Shown: piece by piece, positions 5,366-13,431 of the stretch
Position numbering within the stretch: the stretch's first letter is position 1
Layout of the letters: every line of letters begins with the position of its first letter
From: UBA1189 sp045544835
GTDB lineage: Bacteria > Bacteroidota > Bacteroidia > Bacteroidales > Bacteroidaceae
NCBI GenBank assembly: GCA_045544835.1
Contig: JAZPZS010000149.1
Span: forward strand, 1 to 13,463
Length of the DNA stretch: 13,463 nucleotides
Direction of reading: 5' to 3'
Notes under the pieces: model-generated
The model's input: only the letters and a program-made list of their open reading frames with translations
The model's database searches: none
What the model was told of the DNA's origin: nothing
Position numbers and translations under genes: made by a program

Positions 5366-6727
5366 TCAAGAGAGCTTGCCCAGCAGTTCGTCCACTGTCA
5401 TCGCGCCCTGCTCGCCCGTAACCATATTCTTCACGGAGAGCTGGCCGCTCTGCATCTCGCTCTCGCCCACCATCACTACGTAGGGGATAGCGTGGTCGTT
5501 GGCAAAGGACATCTGCTTCTTCATCTTCACACTGTCGGGGTAGAGCTCGGCAGCAATGCCTGCAGCGCGGAGCTTGGCCACGAGGGGGAGGCAGTAGGCT
5601 GCCTCGGCAGCACCGAAGTTGACAAACATCACCTGTGTGCCGCGTGCTGCACTCTTGGGATAGAGGTCGAGCTGGTTGAGCACGTCGTAGATGCGGTCGG
5701 CACCGAAGGAGATGCCTACGCCCGACACGCCGGGCATGCCGAAGATGCCCGTCAGGTTATCGTAACGGCCACCACCCGAGATACTGCCTATCTGCACGTC
5801 GAGTGCCTTGACCTCGAAGATGGTACCGGTGTAGTAGTTGAGTCCGCGAGCGAGGGTGAGGTCTACCTCCACCTCGTTCTTGATGTCGAGATGTTCAAGG
5901 CTGTTGAGCACAAATTCCATCTCGTCGACTCCCTTGAGACCAATCTCGCTGGTGGCGAGCACGGTGCGCAGGGTGGCCAGCTTGGAGCGGTTGTCGCCAC
6001 TGAGCTGGATGATGGGCTGCAGGGTCTCGATGGCCTCGGCAGGGATGCCCTTCTCGGCCAGCTCGGCATTGACGTTGTCAAGCCCTATCTTGTCGAGCTT
6101 GTCGATGGCTACGGTGATATCGACTATCTTGTCGGCCTGACCGATAATCTCTGCTATGCCGGTGAGGATCTTGCGGTTGTTCATCTTGATGCTCACGCGA
6201 ATGCCAAACTTGAGGTACACGGCATCAATCATCTGCACGAGGTCCACCTCGTTGAGCAGTGAGTCGCTGCCCACCACATCGGCATCGCACTGGTAGAACT
6301 CGCGGTAGCGGCCCTTCTGCGGACGGTCGGCACGCCACACGGGCTGTATCTGGAAACGCTTGAAGGGGAATGACAACTCGTCGCGGTGAGCCACCACGTA
6401 GCGGGCAAAGGGCACGGTGAGGTCGTAGCGGAGACCCTTCTCGCACACCTTGGCTGCAAACTTCAGCGCATTGCGCTCAAGCAGTTCATCGTCGTCAATC
6501 TTGTTGAGGCAGTCGCCCGAATTGAGAATCTTGAACAGCAGCTTGTCGCCCTCCTCGCCATACTTGCCCATCAGCGTGGAGAAATTCTCCATAGCAGGGG
6601 TCTCAATGGGTTGGAAGCCAAAGGTGTAGAACACCTCGCGGATAGTATCGAATATATAGTTGCGCTTCGCCATTTCGGCAGGAGAGAAGTCGCGCGTTCC
6701 CTTTGGTATACCGGGTTTTGTTGCCAT
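5366..6727 (-). CDS. hisS: Histidyl-tRNA synthetase
   Basis: A 453-residue class II aminoacyl-tRNA synthetase that charges tRNA-His with histidine in the cytoplasm. Visible in order: the N-terminal PKGTRDF (8-14), RYDLTVP (100-106), motif 2 with FQIQPVWRADRPQKGRYREF (125-144), the histidine-binding ARGLNYYTG (293-301), SGGGRYD (317-323), motif 3 GVGISFGADRI (336-346) and the C-terminal anticodon-binding domain from about 363. The length is typical and no key residue is missing. The start MATKPGIPKGTRDFS is the usual one for Bacteroidetes. It has its own promoter at 6755-6785 and ends at the shared terminator with hipA, so it appears monocistronic. Confidence 0.98.
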   Translation of the reverse strand: MATKPGIPKGTRDFSPAEMAKRNYIFDTIREVFYTFGFQPIETPAMENFSTLMGKYGEEGDKLLFKILNSGDCLNKIDDDELLERNALKFAAKVCEKGLRYDLTVPFARYVVAHRDELSFPFKRFQIQPVWRADRPQKGRYREFYQCDADVVGSDSLLNEVDLVQMIDAVYLKFGIRVSIKMNNRKILTGIAEIIGQADKIVDITVAIDKLDKIGLDNVNAELAEKGIPAEAIETLQPIIQLSGDNRSKLATLRTVLATSEIGLKGVDEMEFVLNSLEHLDIKNEVEVDLTLARGLNYYTGTIFEVKALDVQIGSISGGGRYDNLTGIFGMPGVSGVGISFGADRIYDVLNQLDLYPKSAARGTQVMFVNFGAAEAAYCLPLVAKLRAAGIAAELYPDSVKMKKQMSFANDHAIPYVVMVGESEMQSGQLSVKNMVTGEQGAMTVDELLGKLS

Positions 6728-6754
6728 TATTATCTTCTATTATAAATTCCTTTG

Positions 6755-6785
6755 CAAAAGTACAAAAAAAGTCGCGCCCGACAAA
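6755..6785 (-). promoter_or_regulatory. hisS promoter, interlocked with the upstream terminator
   Basis: On the minus strand TTTG (6785-6782), a 19-nt spacer and TACTTTTG (6762-6755) match the -33/-7 consensus in full. Transcription would start near 6748, about 20 nt before the ATG at 6727. The -33 box falls exactly in the loop of the terminator hairpin at 6771-6795, and the T tract forms part of the spacer. Confidence 0.8.
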
Positions 6786-6795
6786 CGGACGCGAC
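6764..6795 (-). terminator. Intrinsic terminator for minus-strand transcripts entering hisS
   Basis: A 10-bp GC-rich stem (6771-6780 with 6786-6795) and 5-nt loop, followed on the minus strand by seven Ts (6770-6764). The single C-A mismatch on the plus strand (6777 with 6789) is a G-U pair in minus-strand RNA. This agrees with use in that direction, terminating the modular surface-protein transcript about 145 nt past its stop. Confidence 0.85.
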
Positions 6796-6812
6796 CCATT
6801 ATTATTAGATTC

Positions 6813-6929
6813 TGTCATTTTGAGCGAAGTGAAAAATCTCGCAATGGACTGCGCAAAACTCTCGGACAAGCCGAACGCGAGATTGCCTTAACGGCGACCT
6901 AAAGGTTCTTCGCTACGCTCAGGATGACA
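6813..6929. repeat. Palindromic dispersed repeat, copy 2 (27-bp arms, 63-nt centre)
   Basis: Arms 6813-6839 (TGTCATTTTGAGCGAAGTGA...) and 6903-6929 are inverted copies matching at about 21 of 27 positions, and both resemble the arms at 3448-3519. The longer centre contains a second inverted pair, AATCTCGC (6835-6842) and GCGAGATT (6877-6884), which overlaps the left arm and would compete with the outer stem. It begins 10 nt after the stop of the modular surface-protein gene and so would form the 3' end of that mRNA. Confidence 0.75.
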
Positions 6930-6938
6930 AGTTAGCGG

Positions 6939-9900
6939 TTACTTCTTGATGAACATCTTCTTTCCGTTTACGATATAGATACCTGATTCAGTAACTACAT
7001 TGATGCGACGACCAAAGAGGTCATAGATACCTTGCACGACAGGAGCCACTACCTCAATTTCTTCCACACCAGTATACGGATCATAGGTGCCATCTTCAGT
7101 CTTCTTGATAAGTTCGAGCTTCCAATCGTCAGCACCCATCCAAGTTCCGCTAAAGCCTTCTTCCTTACCACAGAAACCCTTGTTTGCAGACAAACCAATC
7201 ATCAAATAGCGATCTGTCACTTCAATTGAATCAATCACATGCCATGACCATCCAAAACCAGTAGAGTCTGCACGAGTAGTAAAGAAGGGGAACTCACCAT
7301 CAGCGGGCTTTCCTGCAGCTTCCCATTCAGCCTTGGCAGCCTCCCAGATTTCGCCGCCCCAAGCGCCAACGTTCTTGACCATAGCCCATCCTGTTGACTC
7401 TGCCTTTGGAGTCTCAGGTGCAGCAAAGATCCAAGCATTAGCTCCATCAGCACGAGCAGCAGCGGTCAGGCGATACAAACCATTAGGTATACCTGTGAGT
7501 TCTTGATAGAATGTTGCATCATTCTTGCCGGCTTCTCCATTCCATGCATCCAGATAGGTATTAGCCGCATCACCACTATAATGCTCGCTCTTATTGGTAC
7601 CACAATTCGTCGCATTGTTCTTTTCTACAATCCAACCTGCGAGTTTATCTTCCACAACATCAATAGTAGGATTCTCAATGAGTGAAGTGACATCACCTTC
7701 AGAAGCGTCCTTCAATATGGTTCTCTCGAGGCGGTTTGCGGCATTCTTCAAACGGATAAGCAGGGTGTCAACGTTTACGCTTGCATGCAGCTTAAAGGTC
7801 AACGTATCAATATGGCCCTTAATAACCGTTTCTACAAGGAAGTTCACAAACTTCTCGTCATAAGCCTTTGTGGTATCGTTAAGCATATCCTCAACCTCCT
7901 TCAGACCGCTGATGTATTTTACATAAGCCGACAACTTATCATTGAAAGCATCAAGTGCTCTATGTGTAGTGGTATCGACTGCCAACATACCATCTACGAG
8001 TGAGATTGTACCGTCAGCCAATACAGGAACATACTCGTATTTAGCATAAGTAGTGTCAGTATCCAATGTCCTGTAGTTCGAGTTATAGAACTTCTTGGTT
8101 ACATTAGCAGCATAGCTCACATCATCAATTGCAGGATTAAGCATACCGCATGCCTCAGCATACTTGGCATCAGCAGCCAACGGAGTAGCGGCACCAATGG
8201 TAGTAATCAAGCTACCCTCGTCACCGATAAGCAGAATATCTACTGTTTCGTTAGCACGAGCCAAGGTGCTCTCCCATGCCGCCTTCATATCCTCTGCAGT
8301 TGCCTCACCATGATACTTGAGCACAAAGTTGGCTACCTGGAACCATCCGTTGGTACCGGGAGTGCCTGTCGAAGTAGAAGCGAATCCTATACGGAGCTTG
8401 CCATCAGCCACCACAAGCAAGTCGGTTGTCAAAGTCTCCCATTCTTGCTTATCCCAACCCTCAATTGACAAGGTATCAGAAATAGCAACACCCATTGAAG
8501 AAGAGATATACGCATGTTGGTCATTAAGACAATCATTCTGTGTTACAGCATCAGCTGATACTGAATACAAACCATTAGGCAAACCTGTAATCTCTTGATA
8601 TACATTCATACTCACAAAATTGTTGGACCATGTATTCAAGCAGTACATCTTGGTGGTATCGACACCAACAATCCAATCACGACCAGGACCTACCCATACA
8701 TCGCCCTTATCCTCACCTGCATTATCCACCTTCCATACAGGGATATCGTAGTTCTTTGTTTGGGGGAACGCCTCAACAAGATAGTAAGACACATCTGCAG
8801 GTTTCTCACGGGTATAAGTTTGCGAGAACACATACGCTACGATAGCAGCATCCAACTTATCAATCATGGCAAGCATAGCCTCACGTGTATTGATTTCTGT
8901 TTCAGGAACAAAATAGGTCTGCGCCTCTTTCAATACATTCTGAAGAGCCTCCTTCCCGGGATAGTTCAAAGGCAACGACTCGTTCTCAACACGACTTGCC
9001 AAAGCCTTTAAATCCTCATAAATGCCAAATGACACTTGAGCCTCAGCCCATACAGAATCCAAAGCTAGAATGGCAGCATTAACCTCTGCTTCTGCAGCAT
9101 CAGGACTTGTCAGACCGCTTTCTTCGACTTCCCAAATATAGCCAGCCATCTCCAAATAGACAGCATAGGGAATATTGTCTATATTATCCTCCATATAGTT
9201 CTTGTACTCCTGAATCTTACCAGCGAGATTAATACCAGGGAAGTTACCAAAGTACTCCAGACGGAAGTCACGGAAAGCACACCAACGGTCAAACACCGTA
9301 CTTGTGTTGCGTATGCCGAAGGTCAGCGTGTTGTCCATTACAATCACCATCAGTTCATTATCATCATAATAGTTACGTCCTGTAGCAGTGTTCAGAATGT
9401 TGAATGCTGCGTTAGCGCCTTCGAGACCATTGATATAGTCATGAGTTCCATGTACATTGACAGTCACTCCCATTGAGGATGCTGTATACTGATAAATAGA
9501 AGTCAAAGGTACAGCAGACTTGTTACCGAACAATTCTGCTGTGATTTTCTCTTTGCCCAAATTCGAGCCATTGTTCATCGCACCTTCACGATAAAAACCC
9601 TGCACCTTGATAACATACTTTCCGTTAGGAAGATCCTTGATGGTCTGGCTGAGGGTAAAGTCGCAGTTCCAGAACTCCATTGTATTATGTCCCCAAGCTG
9701 GCATATTGGGATCAGTTCGGCCTCCCTCTATTGTCCATCCTGCAGTAGCATCCTTTGTACGCACTGTAGGATTAGTAACAAACATATCAGTTACGTCAAA
9801 TGACTCAGTTCCATCAGCGTTAGCCACTCTGAATGCAAACACAGCTTCATCCAGAGCCTTAAGTTCTGACTCAACTCCTGCGTTTTCTATGCTACCTGCC

Positions 9901-10757
9901 GTGTACTTATCCATAACAGCATAAACGACAGCCTCCAACTCAGCATAGCCATTCATTTCCGCATCAATAAGGACATTTGCAATGATGTCTTCAATCTTAG
10001 CCATCAATTTCTCATAGCCTTCAATAGAGGTTTTAGCATCAGCTACCTGTTTTTTCATAGTCTGCCACAATGCATCAGCATCAGCATAGTTGGTTAAATT
10101 GGCAATTGCTGCAATTGAAGCCTCTAGTCCTGCTCTTACAGTAGTAGACATATCAGAAGACATCAACTCTTCCGCTTCAGCTTGCAGCAAATTCAGTTCA
10201 TATTTTACCCATGAAAGTTTTGCTGCATCCTCTGTCTCGCCATAACATTGAATAATGCGGAAATAGTCACATGCGGTCCAGTTGGCATTGCAACCTACTC
10301 CACGATAACCAATGGTAAGAGCATCATCGGTTACTTCTGCTACTACAGTATATTCCGAAGCCGTAGTTGTAGTAACCTCTACCTGTTTATCTTCGGCGAA
10401 GATGAATGTTCCCTGAGGAGTCACATCCTTACTCTGTTCGATAGAATGCGCCAAAGCCTTCACCACATAGAAACCATTGGGAACATTTTTTGTCTGCGAC
10501 CATTCAAAATCGTTTAGACTACTACCACTAGGTTTCCAAGCTTCCATGAAATAGGTTCCTTGATAACCATTGTTGGCTGCAGTATTTGCAGTGCCAAGGT
10601 TTTGCTTGTTAGCAGGTCCAGTAACAGTCCATCCATTGCTACTTCCTGCCTCAAAATCAGCATTCTCAAACTGCGAGGTAATGTCCGTACCTGCATTCTG
10701 AGCATTCACGGCAAGAGCCATAACGAAACTCACCGCCAAGAATAAAATCTTTTTCAT
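6939..10757 (-). CDS. Large secreted modular surface protein with four beta-sandwich-like modules and type IX-like C-terminal tail
   Basis: A 1272-residue exported protein. It has a type I signal peptide MKKILFLAVSFVMALAVNAQ with probable cleavage near 19-20 and no lipobox. Four related modules lie at about 25-172, 319-505, 653-818 and 1022-1217. Each repeats a pattern of (D)VT..NP/..GW near the start, a (S/Y)Q..xxLPNGxY motif in mid-module (92-97, 376-381, 726-731, 1090-1095) and a final strand such as DYFRIIQCYG, RDFRLEYFG, ANFVLKYHG and DDWKLELIK. They resemble carbohydrate-binding or galactose-binding-like beta sandwiches. Helical, charged linkers (about 175-315, 507-650, 819-1020) look like FIVAR-type spacers. 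The C-terminus (1241-1272: VQGIYDLFGRRI...GIYIVNGKKMFIKK) is a short type IX-like sorting tail. No catalytic domain is recognised. It may bind glycans or act as an adhesin; that is inference. Confidence 0.85.
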   Translation of the reverse strand: MKKILFLAVSFVMALAVNAQNAGTDITSQFENADFEAGSSNGWTVTGPANKQNLGTANTAANNGYQGTYFMEAWKPSGSSLNDFEWSQTKNVPNGFYVVKALAHSIEQSKDVTPQGTFIFAEDKQVEVTTTTASEYTVVAEVTDDALTIGYRGVGCNANWTACDYFRIIQCYGETEDAAKLSWVKYELNLLQAEAEELMSSDMSTTVRAGLEASIAAIANLTNYADADALWQTMKKQVADAKTSIEGYEKLMAKIEDIIANVLIDAEMNGYAELEAVVYAVMDKYTAGSIENAGVESELKALDEAVFAFRVANADGTESFDVTDMFVTNPTVRTKDATAGWTIEGGRTDPNMPAWGHNTMEFWNCDFTLSQTIKDLPNGKYVIKVQGFYREGAMNNGSNLGKEKITAELFGNKSAVPLTSIYQYTASSMGVTVNVHGTHDYINGLEGANAAFNILNTATGRNYYDDNELMVIVMDNTLTFGIRNTSTVFDRWCAFRDFRLEYFGNFPGINLAGKIQEYKNYMEDNIDNIPYAVYLEMAGYIWEVEESGLTSPDAAEAEVNAAILALDSVWAEAQVSFGIYEDLKALASRVENESLPLNYPGKEALQNVLKEAQTYFVPETEINTREAMLAMIDKLDAAIVAYVFSQTYTREKPADVSYYLVEAFPQTKNYDIPVWKVDNAGEDKGDVWVGPGRDWIVGVDTTKMYCLNTWSNNFVSMNVYQEITGLPNGLYSVSADAVTQNDCLNDQHAYISSSMGVAISDTLSIEGWDKQEWETLTTDLLVVADGKLRIGFASTSTGTPGTNGWFQVANFVLKYHGEATAEDMKAAWESTLARANETVDILLIGDEGSLITTIGAATPLAADAKYAEACGMLNPAIDDVSYAANVTKKFYNSNYRTLDTDTTYAKYEYVPVLADGTISLVDGMLAVDTTTHRALDAFNDKLSAYVKYISGLKEVEDMLNDTTKAYDEKFVNFLVETVIKGHIDTLTFKLHASVNVDTLLIRLKNAANRLERTILKDASEGDVTSLIENPTIDVVEDKLAGWIVEKNNATNCGTNKSEHYSGDAANTYLDAWNGEAGKNDATFYQELTGIPNGLYRLTAAARADGANAWIFAAPETPKAESTGWAMVKNVGAWGGEIWEAAKAEWEAAGKPADGEFPFFTTRADSTGFGWSWHVIDSIEVTDRYLMIGLSANKGFCGKEEGFSGTWMGADDWKLELIKKTEDGTYDPYTGVEEIEVVAPVVQGIYDLFGRRINVVTESGIYIVNGKKMFIKK

Positions 10758-10820
10758 TGTTTGTGCAATTTTGGTTAATAATTAAAGTTTTATAAAGTTT
10801 GTTTCATTCAATCTGAAGGA

Positions 10821-11501
10821 CTAATCTCTTCGTCCTATATATATCATTATATAGTATACCAATGTGGCGAGTGAGCTGAGGGCTGCTATTACATACGTAT
10901 AGGCAGCAGAGCGCAGGGCACTCTCGGCTTCACGATGGTTATACGAGTTGGTGATGCCCGAGCGGCTGAGCCAAGCAAGTGCACGCTGGCTAGCATTGAT
11001 TTCCACGGGCAGCGTGATGAAGCTGAACAGGGTGCTCAGCGCAAACAAGGCGATACCGGCCAGCATCACGACAGGGAAACGCTCGATGACTGCAATACCA
11101 ATGAGCAGTATCCACGTCACCCACTGCGATGAGAAGGATACCACGGGCACCAAGGCCGAGCGCATCTTCAGCGGGCCATAGGCAGTTGCGTGCTGTACAG
11201 CATGACCACATTCGTGGGCAGCTACGGCTGCTGCAGCCACGCTACATGATGAGTAGACATCGCTACTGAGGTTTACGGTATGGTTAGCAGGGTTGTAATG
11301 GTCGGTGAGATGACCTCTCACACAGGTCACCTGCACGTCGTAGATACCATTGTCGCGCAGCATCTTCTCTGCCACGTCACGGCCTGTCATGCCGTTGGCC
11401 AACGGTATCTTGGAGAACTTCTTGAACTTGCGGTTCAAGTTGGCCTGCACAATGTAGCTGAGCAGGGAAATTCCAATAAAGATTATCCAGATAAGGCTCA
11501 T
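10821..11501 (-). CDS. YugP-type membrane zinc metallopeptidase
   Basis: A 226-residue membrane protein of the Zn_peptidase_2 (YugP/neutral zinc metallopeptidase) family. It opens with a transmembrane helix (SLIWIIFIGISLLSYIV, 2-18). The family segment AEKMLRDNGIYDVQV (44-58) and LTDHYNPANHTVNLS (65-79) follow, then the zinc site AAHECGHAVQHA with HECGH at 96-100. A likely third ligand is E168 in LPVEINAS. Further membrane helices lie at about 114-136, 143-165 and 201-221. Substrates are unknown. The frame is open to 11579, but MSLIW at 11501 is the family-like start; the extra 26 residues lack resemblance. It lies downstream of purA on the same strand with a 150-bp gap and no clear promoter of its own. 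Confidence 0.93.
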   Translation of the reverse strand: MSLIWIIFIGISLLSYIVQANLNRKFKKFSKIPLANGMTGRDVAEKMLRDNGIYDVQVTCVRGHLTDHYNPANHTVNLSSDVYSSCSVAAAAVAAHECGHAVQHATAYGPLKMRSALVPVVSFSSQWVTWILLIGIAVIERFPVVMLAGIALFALSTLFSFITLPVEINASQRALAWLSRSGITNSYNHREAESALRSAAYTYVIAALSSLATLVYYIMIYIGRRD

Positions 11502-11564
11502 AGTTTCTATTTCTTTGGAGTTAAGGAGTAAAAGGTAGTTATACTTCGCTTTGCTTCGTTTTAG

Positions 11565-11619
11565 GGAGATAAAAGCCAATACTTAACATACAAGCGTATA
11601 ACAATTGGCATTTATCTCC
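11565..11619. repeat. Inverted repeat (16-bp arms) between purA and the zinc peptidase gene
   Basis: Arms GGAGATAAAAGCCAAT (11565-11580) and ATTGGCATTTATCTCC (11604-11619) pair at 15 of 16 positions across a 23-nt loop. On the minus strand it starts 33 nt after the purA stop and could cap the 3' end of the purA transcript. It lacks a proper T tract, so it is not called a terminator. Outside it, further GGAGATA and TAACTACTTT-type units recur (for example AAGGTAGTTA at 11532-11541 against TAACTACTTT at about 11633-11642). Confidence 0.65.
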
Positions 11620-11651
11620 ACCTATCTCCTCTTAACTACTTTATCTCCACA

Positions 11652-12920
11652 TTATTCCATATATCTCTCAATCGTCTGGTCGCGGTCGGGGCCTACAGAC
11701 ACAATCTTGATGGGCACCTCAAGCTCCTCTTCGAGGAACGAGATGTAGTTGTTGAACTCCTCGGGGAACTCGTCCTCAGAGGTCATCTTGGTCATGTCGC
11801 ACTGCCAACCGGGAAGTTCGGCATAGATGGGCTCTACCTCGCCTTCGATTGAGTAGGGGAAGTTCTCGGTCTCTACACCATTGATACGGTAAGCCACGCA
11901 AGCCTTGATGGTCTCAAAGGTATCGAGCACGTCGCTCTTCATCATGATGAGGTGGGTAACACCGTTGATCATGATCGAATACTTCAGCGCTACGAGGTCG
12001 ATCCATCCGCAACGACGCTTACGACCTGTAACCGAACCGAACTCATGGCCGAGGGTGCAGAGCTTGTCGCCTGTCTCGTCAAAGAGCTCTGTGGGGAAGG
12101 GACCACTACCTACACGAGTGCAGTAGGCTTTCATGATGCCATATACGTTGCCAATCTTGTTGGGGGCTACGCCGAGACCTGAGCAAGCACCTGCACAAAC
12201 GGTGTTCGAGGAGGTCACAAAGGGGTATGAGCCAAAGTCGATATCGAGCATCGTACCCTGAGCGCCCTCGCAGAGCACGCTCTTGTCAGCTTTGAGCAGG
12301 GCATTGATTTCATGCTCGCTATCTACCAAGGGGAACTGACGGAGGTATTCGATACCGGCCATCCACTCCTTCTCCATCTCGGTGATGTCGTACTCGAAGT
12401 TCATGCTTTTGAGGATATCCTCGTGACGTGCCTTTGCCTTGGCATAGATAGTATCAAAGTCGCCAAGGATATCGCCTACGCGAATACCATTGCGGCTGAT
12501 CTTGTCGGTATAGGTGGGGCCAATACCCTTACCTGTGGTACCTACCTTGGCATCGCCCTTGGCAGCCTCGTAAGCCGCATCGAGCACACGGTGGGTAGGC
12601 ATGATGAGGTGCGCCTTCTTGGAAATATGGAGACGCTCCTTGAGCGGATGCCCCGAAGCCTCAAGGGCCTCGGCCTCAGCCTTGAACAATGCGGGGTCGA
12701 GGACCACGCCATTGCCTATAATGTTAACCTTGTCGCCCTGGAAGATTCCCGATGGGATGGAACGGAGCACATACTTCTGACCCTCAAACTCGAGTGTATG
12801 ACCTGCATTCGGACCGCCCTGAAAGCGTGCCACCACGTCATAACGCGGAGTCAGTACGTCTACTACTTTTCCTTTTCCCTCATCGCCCCATTGGAGACCT
12901 AACAATACATCTACTTTCAT
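11652..12920 (-). CDS. purA: Adenylosuccinate synthetase
   Basis: A 422-residue enzyme that joins IMP and aspartate using GTP, the first committed step from IMP to AMP, in the cytoplasm. Diagnostic motifs are all present: the N-terminal LQWGDEGKGK (9-18, catalytic D13), GPNAGHT with H41, TTGKGIGPTY (128-137), EGAQGTMLDIDFGSYPFVT (218-236), RVGSGPFPTE (269-278) and GRKRRCGWIDL (299-309). The length is normal for bacterial PurA. Its ATG overlaps the TGA of the Fur-family gene by 4 nt (ATGA, 12917-12920), so the two genes are co-transcribed and probably coupled in translation from the promoter at 13432. Confidence 0.98.
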   Translation of the reverse strand: MKVDVLLGLQWGDEGKGKVVDVLTPRYDVVARFQGGPNAGHTLEFEGQKYVLRSIPSGIFQGDKVNIIGNGVVLDPALFKAEAEALEASGHPLKERLHISKKAHLIMPTHRVLDAAYEAAKGDAKVGTTGKGIGPTYTDKISRNGIRVGDILGDFDTIYAKAKARHEDILKSMNFEYDITEMEKEWMAGIEYLRQFPLVDSEHEINALLKADKSVLCEGAQGTMLDIDFGSYPFVTSSNTVCAGACSGLGVAPNKIGNVYGIMKAYCTRVGSGPFPTELFDETGDKLCTLGHEFGSVTGRKRRCGWIDLVALKYSIMINGVTHLIMMKSDVLDTFETIKACVAYRINGVETENFPYSIEGEVEPIYAELPGWQCDMTKMTSEDEFPEEFNNYISFLEEELEVPIKIVSVGPDRDQTIERYME

Positions 12921-13411
12921 GATTTACTAGTATTTTTTTTCTGTTCTTTCAATTTCTTTTCTCTACGACGGCGAGCTGCTGCACATTTCGAGCACACACC
13001 ATATATATATAAAGAGGTATGCGCAATGGCGAATCCGCGACTATGCGTATTCTCTATCACCTGGCGTAACTTATCGTCACGCACCTCGGTCACCGTGCCA
13101 CATGCCATACATATACGATGGAAGTGAGTAGTCATATTGTATGACTTCTCGTACTGTGAACTGTTGTCAAACTTGTGACGGACAACCAGATGGGCATCGG
13201 TGAGCAGCTCCATCGTATTATACAGGGTAGCACGACTTACGTGGAATTTGTTGGCAGCCATAATGTCGGCCAGCTCCTCCATAGTGAAGTGACTTTCTAT
13301 GGAATAGATAGCATCGAGGATAGCAAAACGCTCCTGCGTCTTGCGCAAACCTTTGTTCTGCAAATACTGTTCAAAGGTTCCACGAACAGTTTCTTTGATG
13401 CTATTGTCCAT
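12917..13411 (-). CDS. Fur-family metal- or peroxide-responsive transcriptional regulator
   Basis: A 164-residue protein with the Fur fold. The N-terminal winged helix (about 10-85) contains LRKTQERFAILDAIY, FTMEELADIM and VSRATLYNTMELL (DNA-recognition helix). It is followed by the dimerisation/metal domain with HFHRICMACGTVTEV (96-110; H96, H98, C101-x2-C104) and a second C140-x2-C143 pair in YGVCSKC. The two CxxC pairs form the structural zinc site in family members. A basic tail (RRRREKKLKEQKK) follows. Fur, PerR and Zur cannot be separated reliably by eye, so no symbol is given. It is the first gene of an operon with purA, with its own promoter about 20 nt upstream. Targets are unknown. 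Confidence 0.93.
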   Translation of the reverse strand: MDNSIKETVRGTFEQYLQNKGLRKTQERFAILDAIYSIESHFTMEELADIMAANKFHVSRATLYNTMELLTDAHLVVRHKFDNSSQYEKSYNMTTHFHRICMACGTVTEVRDDKLRQVIENTHSRGFAIAHTSLYIYGVCSKCAAARRRREKKLKEQKKNTSKS

Positions 13412-13431
13412 ACCACACGTAAAGTAGCAAG

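Noticed and set aside
5327..6262. 311-codon plus-strand open frame
   Set aside because: It lies entirely antisense to hisS and over its terminator, has no family resemblance, and its His/Val/Leu-rich composition is typical of a reverse-strand shadow.
11502..11579. 26-residue N-terminal extension of the zinc peptidase
   Set aside because: The family normally begins directly with the first membrane helix, which MSLIW at 11501 supplies.
12312..12902. 196-codon plus-strand open frame
   Set aside because: Antisense to purA, no recognisable motif and no promoter.
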